A stretch of DNA of 64,000 bases from Bradyrhizobium sp. ISRA430 (GCF_029909975.1 NZ_CP094516.1:7728501-7792500); one strand, 5' to 3'; shown: positions 35,456-45,303, numbered from the stretch's first letter. Notes: a model not told the origin generated them from the letters alone. Translations and numbers: made by a program.

Positions 35456-36279
35456 GGCCGTACCGCCTGCGGATCACCCCAGGCGATGAACTCCGGGATG
35501 ATGAAGCCAGTGTCGCGACGCTCGCCGAATCGGAGCTCGCCGCCCTTGCCGTCTGTGACCCTGCCGCCGGCCGCAGTCACGACTGCGCAGCCGGCTCCGA
35601 CGTCCCATTCCGATGTGGGCCCGAAGCGCGGATAGATGTCGGCGGTGCCTTCCGCGATCCGGCCGAACTTCACGGCCGAGCCGACCGTCCGTCTCACGGC
35701 ATTGGGCCGGGCATCAATGAATGCCTCGCTCTTCTTGTCCCCATGCGAGCGGCTCACCGCCGCGACCCAGGGCTCGCCCTGGTTCGGCAGCTTGCGGGTA
35801 TGGATCGGCTCGGCGGCGCCGATGACCGCGCCGTCAAATGTCACGCGCTCGGCGCCACGCCCGACGATGCCGCGCCAGAGCAGCCCGAGCGCAGGCGCGC
35901 TGACGATGCCGAGCACCGGCACGCCGCGCGTGACGAGCGCGAGGTTGACGGTGAACTCGTCACGGCCGGCGACGAACTCCTTGGTTCCGTCGAGCGGATC
36001 GATCAGGAAGAAGCTGTCACGGAAGGGCGGAGAGGCGAGCTGCGTCCGCTCTTCCGAGAGCGTCGGCACCTCGCCGGCGAGTTGGGCGAGGCCATCCGCG
36101 ATGATCCGGTCGGCGGCGAGATCTGCCTCGGTCACCGGCGAGCCGTCCTGCTTGCCGTCGATGCGCATGGCTGCGCGGTTGACCGCGAGGATGGCTTCGC
36201 CCGCCTTCACCACCAGCGCCGTGAGCGGCTCCATCAGGCCGGTCGCAGCCTCGGCGTCGATGATGCGCTTCACCTGCAT
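35449..36279 (-). CDS. cysQ: 3'(2'),5'-bisphosphate nucleotidase
   Basis: This 276-residue protein is of the CysQ branch of the inositol-monophosphatase family. Metal-binding motifs are complete: SPVTEADLAAD, LSEERTQ (the EE motif), LIDPLDGTKEFVAGRDEF and the C-terminal SEWDVGAGCAVVTAAGG. CysQ hydrolyses 3'-phosphoadenosine 5'-phosphate to AMP, removing an inhibitory by-product of sulfate assimilation, in the cytoplasm. It converges on the YHS gene with a 7-bp overlap. It differs clearly from the other family member in the window (14763-15551). Confidence 0.9.
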   Translation of the reverse strand: MQVKRIIDAEAATGLMEPLTALVVKAGEAILAVNRAAMRIDGKQDGSPVTEADLAADRIIADGLAQLAGEVPTLSEERTQLASPPFRDSFFLIDPLDGTKEFVAGRDEFTVNLALVTRGVPVLGIVSAPALGLLWRGIVGRGAERVTFDGAVIGAAEPIHTRKLPNQGEPWVAAVSRSHGDKKSEAFIDARPNAVRRTVGSAVKFGRIAEGTADIYPRFGPTSEWDVGAGCAVVTAAGGRVTDGKGGELRFGERRDTGFIIPEFIAWGDPQAVRPY

Positions 36280-36465
36280 GCCTCATTCATCGGCAAGTTT
36301 CGCCCTCTCGTCGGTTGATTCGGCCGCTGCATTACGGCCGCTTCGAACCTATCGCAAGCTAGCTGCGACGGGCTTGCGAATGTTAGAACCCGTCCCATCC
36401 GTCAAGCATGCGTGATTCGCCGCGTCCGCGCCGTGCAATTCCAGGAACCCTCCAGGACCCCTTTA

Positions 36466-37119
36466 ATGTCTGGCACCTCGTCACCCGGTACCGCTACTGC
36501 TCCCGATATGCTCGAACTCGCGGCACTGCTGTGCTCGCGTGTCTGCCACGATCTCATCAGCCCTGTCGGCGCCATCGTCAACGGGCTCGAGGTGCTCGAC
36601 GATGATCCCAAGCCCGAGGACCGCGACTTCGCGCTCGAACTGATCCGCAAGAGCGCCAAGACGGCGTCCGCCCGCCTGCAGTTCTGCCGCCTCGCCTTCG
36701 GTGCCGCCGGCTCGTCGGGCGCACAGATCGATCTGGGCGACGCGCAGACCATGGCGCGCGGCCACATCGAGGACGGCAAGTGCACGATCACCTGGAATCT
36801 GCCGCGGCTGCTGTTGCCGAAGAATCGCGTCAAGCTGCTGCTCAATATGCTCGTGATCGCGCAGCACACCATCCCGCGGGGCGGCACGCTGACGGTCGAT
36901 CCGATCGGTGAGGGCGAGACCATGAGCTTTCGCGTCACGTCGACCGGTCACAATGCGCGACTGCCGCAGAACATCGCCGAGCTTCTCAGCGGCGAGCGTG
37001 GCCCGGCCGCGGATGCGCACGCGATCCAGCCCTATTATACGCGGCTGCTGGCGCAGGCCTGCGGTCTGACCGTGACGCTCGCGCCGGAAGGCGAAGCCAT
37101 CATCGTTACAGCTTCGTAA
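36466..37119 (+). CDS. chpT: histidine phosphotransferase ChpT
   Basis: The protein has 217 residues from ATG 36466. The first helices carry the phospho-accepting histidine in LLCSRVCHDLISPVGAIVNG, as in ChpT of Caulobacter and Brucella, and the C-terminal part is a degenerate histidine-kinase ATPase domain (LLLPKNRVKLLLNMLVIAQH, SGERGPAADAH). ChpT relays phosphate from the CckA kinase to CtrA and CpdR and does not bind ATP itself. ctrA lies 12 kb away in this window (49305-50006). It directly precedes cheA on the same strand, separated by 193 bp that include a possible CtrA box. Confidence 0.88.
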   Translation: MSGTSSPGTATAPDMLELAALLCSRVCHDLISPVGAIVNGLEVLDDDPKPEDRDFALELIRKSAKTASARLQFCRLAFGAAGSSGAQIDLGDAQTMARGHIEDGKCTITWNLPRLLLPKNRVKLLLNMLVIAQHTIPRGGTLTVDPIGEGETMSFRVTSTGHNARLPQNIAELLSGERGPAADAHAIQPYYTRLLAQACGLTVTLAPEGEAIIVTAS

Positions 37120-37141
37120 GCGCGGCGTCGTCCGCAGGCGG

Positions 37142-37156
37142 TTAATCGAATCTTTA
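37142..37156 (+). promoter_or_regulatory. possible CtrA-binding box upstream of cheA
   Basis: TTAATCGAATCTTTA matches the alphaproteobacterial CtrA consensus TTAA-N7-TTAA with one mismatch in the second half-site. It lies about 157 bp before the cheA start. It also contains a GAATC (GANTC) CcrM methylation site. Binding is inferred from the motif only. Confidence 0.4.
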
Positions 37157-37312
37157 CGAGGCGCTTCGGTTTGTCCGGAGCGCCTTATCTATTTGTTGGT
37201 TCCGTTCCTTTGCACTTACTCAACCAATATTAAACGGTTTGCGGTGAAGCTGGCCCCATTCTGAAGGCGCATACGCGTCGTGCGTGCCCTCCCTGTATGA
37301 AGGCCTGTTTTC

Positions 37313-40117
37313 ATGGATGATCTGTTGCGGGAGTTTTTGACGGAGACCAGCGAGAGCCTGGACACCGTCGACAATCAATTGGTGAAGTTCGAGCAGGAGC
37401 CGAACAACGCCAAGATCCTGGATAACATCTTCCGCCTGGTCCACACCATCAAGGGGACGTGCGGATTTTTGGGACTGCCGCGGCTGGAAGCGCTGGCGCA
37501 TGCCGGCGAGACCCTGATGGGCAAGTTCCGCGACGGCATGCCGGTGACGGGCCAAGCGGTGACGGTGATCCTGTCCTCGATCGACCGCATCAAGGAGATT
37601 TTGGCCGGGCTCGAGGCCACCGAGGCCGAGCCCGAGGGCAATGACCGCGACCTGATCGAGAAGCTGGAGGCGATGGTCGCGCAGGGCATGGCGGCGATGG
37701 CGGCGGGGAGTGCGCCCGTCACTGAGGCGCCGCCGCTGGCGCCGGACGCCCCGGCCGCCGCCGCGCCGGCGATGACCACCGGCGCGCTGGTCGCGCAGAC
37801 GCTGGAGCGTCCGCTGCGCCCGGGCGAGGTGTCGCTGGACGAGCTCGAGCGCGCCTTCCGCGAGACCGCGATCGAAGTGCCGATGCCGGTCGCCAAGGCC
37901 GACGTCAAGGCCGACGTCAAGGCCGACGTTAAGGCCGACGTTAAGGCCGAGCCGGCGCCGGCCAACGCGACCGCCAAGGAGGTTGCCAAACCCGCCGCCA
38001 AGGCCGCGCCCAAGAGGTCGATGGCCGACGAGACCGCCGCCGAGGGCGACCGCGTCGCCAACCAGTCGATCCGCGTCAACGTGGACACGCTGGAGCATTT
38101 GATGACCATGGTCTCCGAGCTGGTGCTGACCCGCAACCAGCTCCTGGAGATCTCCCGCCGCAACGAGGACACCGAGTTCAAGGTGCCGTTGCAGCGGCTG
38201 TCCAACGTCACCGCCGAGCTGCAGGAGGGCGTCATGAAGACGCGGATGCAGCCGATCGGCAATGCCTGGCAGAAGCTGCCGCGCATCGTGCGCGATCTGT
38301 CGAGCGAGCTCGGCAAGCAGATCGAGCTCGAGATGCACGGCGCCGACACCGAGCTCGACCGCCAGGTGCTCGACCTGATCAAGGATCCGCTCACCCACAT
38401 GGTGCGCAACTCCGCCGATCATGGCCTGGAGACCCCGGCCGAGCGCCTCGCGGCCGGCAAGGGCGAGCAGGGCACCATCCGCCTGTCGGCCTATCACGAG
38501 GGCGGCCACATCATCATCTGCATCGCCGACAACGGCAGAGGCCTCAACACCGAGAAGATCAAGGCCAAGGCGCTCGCTAGCGGTCTCGTCACCGAGGCCG
38601 AGCTCGAGAAGATGAGCGAAGCCCAGATCCACAAGTTCATCTTCGCGCCGGGCTTCTCCACCGCGGCCGCCATCACCTCGGTGTCGGGGCGCGGCGTCGG
38701 CATGGACGTGGTGCGCACCAATATCGACCAGATCGGCGGCACCATCGACATCAAGTCGGTCGCCGGCGAGGGCTCCTCGGTCACCATCAAGATCCCGCTG
38801 ACCCTGGCGATCGTCTCGGCGCTGATCGTCGAGGCCGCCGGCGACCGCTTCGCCATCCCGCAACTGTCCGTGGTCGAGCTGGTGCGGGCCCGCGCCAACT
38901 CCGAGCACCGCATCGAGCGCATCAAGGACACCGCGGTCTTGCGCCTGCGCAACAAGCTGCTGCCGCTGATCCACCTCAAGAAGCTCCTGAAGATCGACGA
39001 CGGCGCCGCTAGCGATCCCGAGAACGGCTTCATCGTGGTGACCCAGGTCGGCAGCCAGACCTTCGGCATCGTCGTCGACGGCGTGTTCCACACCGAGGAG
39101 ATCGTGGTCAAGCCGATGTCGACCAAGCTGCGCCACATCGACATGTTCTCCGGCAACACCATTCTGGGCGATGGCGCCGTCATCATGATCATCGACCCCA
39201 ACGGCATCGCCAAGGCGCTCGGCGCCGCCGGCGCCTCGGCCCACGACATGGCCGATGACGCCGCCGCCCATCACATCGGCACTGGCGAGCAGACCACCTC
39301 GCTGCTGGTGTTCCGCGCCGGCACCAGCCAGCCCAAGGCGGTGCCGCTCGGCCTCGTCACCCGCCTCGAGGAGCTGCCCGCCGACAAGATCGAGTTCAGT
39401 AACGGCCGCTACATGGTGCAGTACCGCGAGCAGCTCATGCCGCTGGTCGCGATGGAGGGCGTCAGCATCGCTTCGCAGGGCGCGCAGCCGATCCTGGTGT
39501 TCGCCGACGACGGCCGCTCGATGGGCCTCGTCGTCGACGAGATCATCGACATCGTCGAGGAACGGCTCAACATCGAGGTCGGCGGCACCGGCAGCGGCAT
39601 TTTGGGCTCGGCCGTGATCAAGGGCCAGGCCACCGAGGTGATCGATGTCGGCCACTTCCTGCCGATGGCGTTCGCCGACTGGTTCACCCGCAAGGAGATG
39701 AAGCCGTCGATGGCCTCGCAGTCGGTGCTCTTGGTCGACGACTCAGCGTTCTTCCGCAACATGCTGGCCCCGGTGCTGAAAGCCGCCGGCTACCGGGTCC
39801 GCACCGCGGCCGGCGCGCAGGAGGCCCTCGCGACGCTGCGCGCGGGCCAGAGCTTCGACGTGGTGCTGACCGACATCGAGATGCCCGACATGAACGGGTT
39901 CGAGTTCGCCGAGGCGCTGCGCACCGACCACAATCTCGCCGCGATGCCGATCATCGGCCTGTCGGCGCTGGTCTCGCCGGCGGCGATCGAGCGCGGCCGC
40001 CAGGCCGGCTTCCACGACTATGTCGCCAAGTTCGACCGCCCCGGCCTGATCGCGGCGCTGAAGGAACAGACCGCCACCGCCGCCGGCGCCGCCGAGCTGA
40101 GCCGGGCGGCGGCGTAA
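37313..40117 (+). CDS. cheA: chemotaxis hybrid histidine kinase CheA with C-terminal receiver
   Basis: This 934-residue protein has an Hpt domain with phospho-accepting H44 (LVHTIKGTCGF), a linker with four KADV repeats (residues 195-210), a dimerisation domain (IRVNVDTLEHLMTMVSELVL), and a HATPase with HMVRNSADHG, DNGRGL, GFSTAA and GRGVGMDVV. A CheW-like regulatory domain spans about 500-770. A CheY-like receiver (about 803-920) has LLVDDSAFF and the phospho-acceptor in VLTDIEMPDMNG. Such CheA-REC hybrids are common in alphaproteobacteria. The kinase responds to chemoreceptors and phosphorylates CheY and CheB. It leads the operon cheA-cheW-cheY-cheB-cheR. Confidence 0.95.
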   Translation: MDDLLREFLTETSESLDTVDNQLVKFEQEPNNAKILDNIFRLVHTIKGTCGFLGLPRLEALAHAGETLMGKFRDGMPVTGQAVTVILSSIDRIKEILAGLEATEAEPEGNDRDLIEKLEAMVAQGMAAMAAGSAPVTEAPPLAPDAPAAAAPAMTTGALVAQTLERPLRPGEVSLDELERAFRETAIEVPMPVAKADVKADVKADVKADVKAEPAPANATAKEVAKPAAKAAPKRSMADETAAEGDRVANQSIRVNVDTLEHLMTMVSELVLTRNQLLEISRRNEDTEFKVPLQRLSNVTAELQEGVMKTRMQPIGNAWQKLPRIVRDLSSELGKQIELEMHGADTELDRQVLDLIKDPLTHMVRNSADHGLETPAERLAAGKGEQGTIRLSAYHEGGHIIICIADNGRGLNTEKIKAKALASGLVTEAELEKMSEAQIHKFIFAPGFSTAAAITSVSGRGVGMDVVRTNIDQIGGTIDIKSVAGEGSSVTIKIPLTLAIVSALIVEAAGDRFAIPQLSVVELVRARANSEHRIERIKDTAVLRLRNKLLPLIHLKKLLKIDDGAASDPENGFIVVTQVGSQTFGIVVDGVFHTEEIVVKPMSTKLRHIDMFSGNTILGDGAVIMIIDPNGIAKALGAAGASAHDMADDAAAHHIGTGEQTTSLLVFRAGTSQPKAVPLGLVTRLEELPADKIEFSNGRYMVQYREQLMPLVAMEGVSIASQGAQPILVFADDGRSMGLVVDEIIDIVEERLNIEVGGTGSGILGSAVIKGQATEVIDVGHFLPMAFADWFTRKEMKPSMASQSVLLVDDSAFFRNMLAPVLKAAGYRVRTAAGAQEALATLRAGQSFDVVLTDIEMPDMNGFEFAEALRTDHNLAAMPIIGLSALVSPAAIERGRQAGFHDYVAKFDRPGLIAALKEQTATAAGAAELSRAAA
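37895..37942 (+). repeat. four tandem 12-bp repeats inside cheA
   Basis: The unit AAGGCCGACGTC occurs twice and AAGGCCGACGTT twice in direct succession, followed by a partial unit, encoding KADVKADVKADVKADV in the Hpt-to-kinase linker. Multiples of 12 bp keep the frame, so copy number could vary by slippage without breaking the gene. Confidence 0.95.
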
Positions 40118-40138
40118 AGCGGCAAGGAGATAGGCAAG

Positions 40139-40609
40139 ATGAGCAGCAAGACCCAGTCCAGCGAAGGCGCCATGGTCGAGTACGTCACCGCGATGATCGG
40201 CGGCCAGCTCTTCGGCCTGCCGATCTCCCGCGTCCAGGACGTGTTCATGCCCGAACGCGTCACCCGCGTGCCGCTGGCCTCGCGCGAGATCGCCGGCGTG
40301 CTCAATCTGCGCGGCCGCATCGTCACCGTGATCGACATGCGCGCCCGGCTCGGGCTGCCCAAGGCCGACGACGGCAAGGTGCCGATGGCGGTCGGCGTCG
40401 ACCTGCGCGGCGAATCCTATGGCCTCCTGATCGACCAGATCGGCGAGGTGCTGCGCCTGCTCGAGGACAGCAAAGAGGACAACCCCGTCAACCTCGACCC
40501 CCGCATGGCCAAGCTCGCCGGCGGCGTCCATCGCCTCGACGGACAGCTCATGGTCGTCCTCGACGTCGATCGCGTTCTCGAGCTGGCGCCGGACATGATG
40601 GCGGCCTGA
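40139..40609 (+). CDS. cheW: chemotaxis coupling protein CheW
   Basis: This 156-residue single-domain CheW has EYVTAMIGGQLFGLPISRVQ at the N-terminus, the conserved IAGVLNLRGRIVTVIDMRARLGL, SYGLLIDQIGEVLRL, and the C-terminal GQLMVVLDVDRVLEL. It couples CheA to chemoreceptor arrays at the inner membrane. It starts 21 bp after the cheA stop. Length and motifs are normal. Confidence 0.95.
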   Translation: MSSKTQSSEGAMVEYVTAMIGGQLFGLPISRVQDVFMPERVTRVPLASREIAGVLNLRGRIVTVIDMRARLGLPKADDGKVPMAVGVDLRGESYGLLIDQIGEVLRLLEDSKEDNPVNLDPRMAKLAGGVHRLDGQLMVVLDVDRVLELAPDMMAA

Positions 40610-40678
40610 TACGGCGGCGAGCCGCCGACGGACTTGCAATTGGAAGTGCCCCCCAAGGGGATAGAAGTAGAGGTTCAC

Positions 40679-41044
<366 letters not shown>

Positions 41045-41119
41045 ATGATCGACCGGAGGCTGAGCGGATCCTTCGGCGTTTGTTGTTAACTGAACCGTTT
41101 CAGTCTGAGTTGGTGAGTA

Positions 41120-42298
41120 ATGAGTGTTGCGTTCGCCGGTAATTCGACCACGAGCCCATCGCGAGAAGCGGGGCCGCTGCGGGTGATGATCGTCGACGAC
41201 TCCGTCGTCATTCGCGGTCTGATCTCGCGCTGGATCGGTGCCGAGCACGACATGGAAGTCGCGGCCTCATTGCGTACCGGACTTGAGGCAGTCAACCAGA
41301 TCGAACGCATCAAACCCGACGTCGCCGTGCTCGACATCGAAATGCCGGAGCTCGACGGCCTCTCGGCGCTGCCGAAGTTGCTCGCCAAGAAGCGCGACCT
41401 CGTCATCATCATGGCCTCGACGCTGACCCGCCGCAACGCGGAGATCAGCTTCAAGGCGCTGTCCCTGGGTGCGGCCGACTACATTCCGAAGCCGGAATCG
41501 ACGCGCGAAGCCTCGGCCGCCGATACTTTCCACCACGACCTGATCCAGAAGATCCGCCATCTCGGCGCGCGGCTCCGCAGGAAGCCCGCGGTTGCGAGCC
41601 CGCCGCTGGCACCCGCGGCCCATGCCCCGCTGGTGCCAGCGCGGCCTGCCGCGCCGGCGCCTGTCGTGCATGCCCCATCAGCCCCGCTGGCGACACGCCC
41701 GTTCTCGGCCCAGGCGCCGAAGGTGCTCATGATCGGCTCTTCGACCGGCGGCCCGCAGGCACTGATGACACTGGTGACCGAGCTCGGTCCGGTGATCGAC
41801 CGCTTCCCGGTGCTGATCACCCAGCACATGCCGCCGACCTTCACCACCATTCTCGCCGAGCACCTGGCGCGCACGAGCCGCCGGCCCGCGCATGAAGCGG
41901 TCGACGGCGAGCCGGTGAAAGCGGGGCGGATCTATCTCGCGCCCGGCGGCAAGCACATGCGCGTCGTGCGCAACGGCACGGATGTCGCGATCGCGCTCGA
42001 CGACGGCCCCGCCGTCAATTTCTGCAAGCCTGCGGTCGATCCGCTCTTCACCTCGGCGATCGAGATCTGGCACGGCAGCATCCTCGCCGTGATCCTGACC
42101 GGCATGGGCTCGGACGGCATGCGCGGCGGCAAAGACATCGTCGCCGCCGGCGGCAGCGTGATCGCGCAGGACGAAGCCTCGAGCGTGGTGTGGGGCATGC
42201 CGGGCGCAGCCGCCAATGCCGGCATCTGCGCGGCGATCCTGCCGCTCAACCAGATCGGTGCGAAGGTCAATCGCCTGTTTGCGGGAGACCGCTCGTGA
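41120..42298 (+). CDS. cheB: chemotaxis protein-glutamate methylesterase CheB
   Basis: This 392-residue protein has an N-terminal receiver ([19 protein letters not shown], phospho-acceptor in [14 protein letters not shown]) joined by a long alanine/proline-rich linker (about residues 155-195) to the methylesterase domain. The catalytic serine is in [12 protein letters not shown], the histidine in [10 protein letters not shown] and the aspartate in [10 protein letters not shown]. It removes methyl groups from, or deamidates, chemoreceptors for adaptation. The linker is longer than in enterobacterial CheB. It overlaps cheR by 4 bp. Confidence 0.95.
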   Translation: MSVAFAGNSTTSPSREAGPLRVMIVDDSVVIRGLISRWIGAEHDMEVAASLRTGLEAVNQIERIKPDVAVLDIEMPELDGLSALPKLLAKKRDLVIIMASTLTRRNAEISFKALSLGAADYIPKPESTREASAADTFHHDLIQKIRHLGARLRRKPAVASPPLAPAAHAPLVPARPAAPAPVVHAPSAPLATRPFSAQAPKVLMIGSSTGGPQALMTLVTELGPVIDRFPVLITQHMPPTFTTILAEHLARTSRRPAHEAVDGEPVKAGRIYLAPGGKHMRVVRNGTDVAIALDDGPAVNFCKPAVDPLFTSAIEIWHGSILAVILTGMGSDGMRGGKDIVAAGGSVIAQDEASSVVWGMPGAAANAGICAAILPLNQIGAKVNRLFAGDRS

Positions 42299-43167
42299 CT
42301 CCCACCGACTATGAGTACCTGCGCAAGTTCCTGAAAGAGCGATCCGGCCTCGATCTCTCCGCCGACAAGCAATATCTGGTCGAGAGCCGGCTGCTGCCGC
42401 TCGCCCGCAGGGCGAGCCTGTCCGGCATTCCCGACCTCGTGCTGAAGATCAGGGGCGGCGACGGCCGGCTTGCCACCGATGTGGTCGAGGCCATGACCAC
42501 CAACGAGACTTTTTTCTTTCGCGACAAGGTGCCGTTCGATCATCTGCGCGACACCATTCTGCCCAGCCTGATCCAGGCGCGCGCGGCGTGCAAATCGCTG
42601 CGCATCTGGTCGGCGGCGTCGTCGACTGGGCAGGAGCCCTATTCGATCGCGATGTGCCTGAAGGAGATGGGCGCGGCGTTCGCCGGCTGGCGTATCGAGA
42701 TCGTCGCCACCGATCTGTCGCAGGAGGTGCTGGAGAAATCCAAGGCCGGCGTCTATAGCCAGTTCGAGGTGCAGCGCGGCCTGCCGATCCAGCTTCTGGT
42801 GAAGTATTTCACGCAGTCCGGCGATATCTGGCAGCTCAATGCCGACGTCCGTTCCATGGTCCAGTTCCGTCAGCTCAATCTGCTGCAGGACTTTTCCCAT
42901 CTCGGCGCGTTCGACGTGATCTTCTGCCGCAACGTGCTGATCTATTTCGATCAGGACACCAAGGCGGTGATCTTCGAGCGCATGGCCAGGAGCCTTGAGG
43001 CCGACGGCACGCTGCTGCTCGGTGCCGCCGAATCGGTCGTCGGCATCACCGATGCCTTCCGTTCCGTTACCGAGCGCCGCGGCCTCTACCAGCTCAACCC
43101 GGCGCGCTCCGGTCGCCCGATGGGTGGATTGATGCCGCAGCCGCTGAAGATCGCCGCAGCGAGGTGA
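42295..43167 (+). CDS. cheR: chemotaxis protein methyltransferase CheR
   Basis: The protein has 290 residues from GTG 42295, which overlaps the cheB stop (GTGA) and starts [20 protein letters not shown]. Motifs include [11 protein letters not shown], the SAM-binding [33 protein letters not shown] and [14 protein letters not shown]. It methylates receptor glutamates using SAM and counterbalances CheB. It is the last che gene here; no cheD or chemoreceptor gene follows. Confidence 0.95.
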   Translation: MTPTDYEYLRKFLKERSGLDLSADKQYLVESRLLPLARRASLSGIPDLVLKIRGGDGRLATDVVEAMTTNETFFFRDKVPFDHLRDTILPSLIQARAACKSLRIWSAASSTGQEPYSIAMCLKEMGAAFAGWRIEIVATDLSQEVLEKSKAGVYSQFEVQRGLPIQLLVKYFTQSGDIWQLNADVRSMVQFRQLNLLQDFSHLGAFDVIFCRNVLIYFDQDTKAVIFERMARSLEADGTLLLGAAESVVGITDAFRSVTERRGLYQLNPARSGRPMGGLMPQPLKIAAAR

Positions 43168-43171
43168 TTGT

Positions 43172-43318
43172 GCACCTCGCCCCGCTTGCGGGGAGAGGTC
43201 GAATTCGAGCGCAGCTCGAATTCAGGTGAGGGGGACTCTCCGCGAGTCCATGTGTCACCACTTTTTGTGGAAGGAGCCTCTCACCCCAACCCTCTCCCCG
43301 TAAGAACGGGGAGAGAGA
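43172..43318. repeat. compound palindromic intergenic repeat
   Basis: Several hairpins follow cheR in a row: a CCCCGC/GCGGGG hairpin at about 43180-43193, GAATTCGAGC/GCTCGAATTC (43201-43223), and CTCTCCCCG/CGGGGAGAG (about 43291-43316). The words GAGAGGT and CTCTCCCC also occur in the repeat at 52437-52560, so the two belong to one dispersed family. Such elements often lie between genes in Bradyrhizobium; they may end transcription or stabilise mRNA. Confidence 0.75.
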
Positions 43319-43325
43319 GAAGAGC

Positions 43326-44486
43326 TCACAAGATCGCATGCGGGAGAAACCGCGAGCTGTTGCCGGTGATGGGGCTCTCGTCCTCGCGGATCGACAGGCC
43401 GCACGGCTCGTGATTCACCAGCCAGCTTCCCACCACCGGGTAGAAGCCTGAAAAATTCGGCAGCGGCGACAGCGCCTGGCGCACGAAGCCTTCGGCGCCG
43501 TAGGGGCCTTCGTGCTCGTCGAGCGGCACGCCGCCCGAGACCAGCGTGACATTCGCGCCCTCGCGCGACAGCAGCGGCTTGCGGACATAGGACGTGCCGA
43601 GCTCGGCGGCGCGCGGATCGCCCTCGAAGAAGGCCGGCAGCAAATTGGGGTGGTTCGGAAACATCTCCCAGAGCAGCGGCAGGATACCCTTGTTGGAGAG
43701 CACCGCCTTCCAGGGCGGCTCGATCCAGCGCGTCGGCGCATCCGCAAGCTTTGCGCCGAAGTCGTCGTGGAACATCCATTCCCAAGGGTACAGCTTGAAG
43801 GCGAGCGCGATGTCGCGGTCGTCGAGATCGACGAAGCCGCCGCCTGCGTCGCGCCAGCCGATCTCCTCGATGTCGACCAGCGTGGTCGCAAGCCCGGCCT
43901 GGCGCGCGGTGTCCTCGAGGTAGGCGAGCGTGCCGGCGTCCTCGTCGTTGGCGGTGCTGCCGGTGAGATGCAGATGACGGCCCGCACCGATCGTCTTCCA
44001 GGCGTCGATCAGCCGCTCATGGATGGAGTTGAACTGGTCGGCGCGTGCAGGGATGATGCGCCGCTCGATCGCCTGCTCGAGCCAGGTCCATTGAAACACC
44101 GCGGCCTCGAAGATCGAGGTCGGCGTATCCGCGTTGTACTCGAGCAGCTTCGCCGGCGTCTCGCCGTCGAACTTCAGGTCGAGCCGGCCGTAGAGGCTGC
44201 GGTCGTCGCGCTCCCAGCTCGTTGCGATCAGATCCCAGAACGCCTCCGGAATCTGCAATCGCCGCAGGTGGCGCTCGTCGCCGATGACGCGGCCGGCGAG
44301 CTCCAGGCACATCGCGTCGATCTCGCCGGTCGGGGCCTCGACGGCGCGCTCGATCTCGTCGAGCGTGAAGGCGTAGTAGGCGCGCTCGTCCCAATAGCGT
44401 TCACTGTCGATTGTGTGGAAGTCGAAGCCGCATTGTTCGGCGGTCTGCCGCCAGTCGTCGCGTTCGGGACAGATGATGCGTTGCAT
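43326..44486 (-). CDS. glutathionylspermidine synthase-family ATP-grasp ligase
   Basis: This 386-residue protein resembles the C-terminal synthetase half of glutathionylspermidine synthase and the standalone YgiC/YjfC proteins. Typical stretches are RYWDERAYYAFTLDEIE, GRLDLKFDGETPAKLLEYNA (followed by DTPTSIFEAAVFQW) and YVRKPLLSREGANV, the ATP-grasp core. It lacks the N-terminal amidase domain, as YgiC-like proteins do. The family joins peptides to polyamines using ATP; the actual substrate is unproven. It is followed upstream by a YgiB-like gene and a DUF350 gene on the same strand (3- and 10-bp gaps), as in similar enterobacterial clusters. Confidence 0.88.
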   Translation of the reverse strand: MQRIICPERDDWRQTAEQCGFDFHTIDSERYWDERAYYAFTLDEIERAVEAPTGEIDAMCLELAGRVIGDERHLRRLQIPEAFWDLIATSWERDDRSLYGRLDLKFDGETPAKLLEYNADTPTSIFEAAVFQWTWLEQAIERRIIPARADQFNSIHERLIDAWKTIGAGRHLHLTGSTANDEDAGTLAYLEDTARQAGLATTLVDIEEIGWRDAGGGFVDLDDRDIALAFKLYPWEWMFHDDFGAKLADAPTRWIEPPWKAVLSNKGILPLLWEMFPNHPNLLPAFFEGDPRAAELGTSYVRKPLLSREGANVTLVSGGVPLDEHEGPYGAEGFVRQALSPLPNFSGFYPVVGSWLVNHEPCGLSIREDESPITGNSSRFLPHAIL

Positions 44487-44489
44487 GCG

Positions 44490-44888
44490 TCAGCCGCCAC
44501 CCGAGAAGAACGAATGCGCAAAGGAGCCGAAGCCACCGCGGGTGACGCCGCTGGAGCCGGAGTCGGACGAGGTCCCCGACGACGAATGGCTGATGGAATC
44601 GCTGCTGAAGAAGCTCGAGCGCGACGACCATCGCGAGCCGCCGCTGCCGGAGGAGCCGCGGCTGCTGCTGGCGCAGGCGGTGGTCGTCTGCGTCGGTGCC
44701 GCACCGCCCGGAGGCGGCGGATCGCAATTCTGGCGTGGCATCAGCGTGTAGGCGGTCGTGCCGACCGCGATCGTGCCCATCACCAGCAGGGCGACATGGC
44801 CGGAGCGCTTCACCGGCTCACGTGCGGGCGGTGGCACGGGTGCCGGCCGGCGCCTGCCAAAGTCCTTGGTGGGAGGCTTCGCGGTCAT
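44490..44888 (-). CDS. YgiB-like small membrane-anchored protein
   Basis: This 132-residue protein has one hydrophobic segment near residues 29-47 (GHVALLVMGTIAVGTTAYTLM), then a CDPP stretch and a low-complexity Ser/Gly tail. It ends with VTRGGFGSFAHSFFSGGG; the motif TRGGFG is also found near the end of E. coli YgiB (DUF1190), whose gene is next to ygiC. That match plus the neighbourhood supports a YgiB-like assignment. The function of the family is unknown. It lies 3 bp upstream of the synthase gene. Confidence 0.65.
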   Translation of the reverse strand: MTAKPPTKDFGRRRPAPVPPPAREPVKRSGHVALLVMGTIAVGTTAYTLMPRQNCDPPPPGGAAPTQTTTACASSSRGSSGSGGSRWSSRSSFFSSDSISHSSSGTSSDSGSSGVTRGGFGSFAHSFFSGGG

Positions 44889-44898
44889 GTCTAGGTGA

Positions 44899-45303
44899 TC
44901 AGTAGATCATGCAGGCCGCATTCAGCAGGCCTGCCGCAAGTGAGGAAAGACCGAGCCAGATCGCCGGCGCGAGTTCGCCGGCGGCGATCCGGCCAGACAG
45001 GTTCGGCACCGGTACCCTCACGAGGTAGAAGACGATGACCTGGACCACCAGTGCGATGGCCGCCCAGATCAGGCAGTCCAGCACATTGGCCGAATGCGCG
45101 ATCGCGCTGACCAGCGGCGCGACGAAGCCGAGCAGGCTAAGCCCGAGTGCAATCGCCGCGGCGGGATCGTTGTCGCGAATGAGCTGGAATTCGTTGTGCG
45201 GGGTGATGCGGGTATAGACCAACAGATACGCCACGATCGCGATCAGCCCGGTGCAGAAATAGACCAGGAAGGCAGGCAGACCGGCGAGCGATTGCAGAAT
45301 CAT
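44899..45303 (-). CDS. DUF350 family inner-membrane protein
   Basis: The protein has 134 residues from the ATG at 45303, after which four hydrophobic helices follow (AFLVYFCTGLIAIVAYLLVY, PAAAIALGLSLLGFVAPLVS, CLIWAAIALVVQVIVFYLV and LAPAIWLGLSSLAAGLLNA). The glutamate-containing loop HNEFQLIRDNDPAAAIALG is typical of DUF350 proteins such as YjfL. It is the first gene of the trio DUF350, YgiB-like, glutathionylspermidine-synthase-like. Its role is unknown; it may transport or sense the product. Confidence 0.8.
   Translation of the reverse strand: MILQSLAGLPAFLVYFCTGLIAIVAYLLVYTRITPHNEFQLIRDNDPAAAIALGLSLLGFVAPLVSAIAHSANVLDCLIWAAIALVVQVIVFYLVRVPVPNLSGRIAAGELAPAIWLGLSSLAAGLLNAACMIY

Noticed and set aside
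37220..39655. 811-codon open frame on the minus strand inside cheA
   Set aside because: It is antisense to a complete CheA, composed of His/Asp/Leu/Gly-rich sequence typical of reversed high-GC codons, with no motif or start signal.
43512..44894. 460-codon plus-strand frame opposite the glutathionylspermidine-synthase-like gene
   Set aside because: Antisense shadow spanning two real minus-strand genes; no motif.
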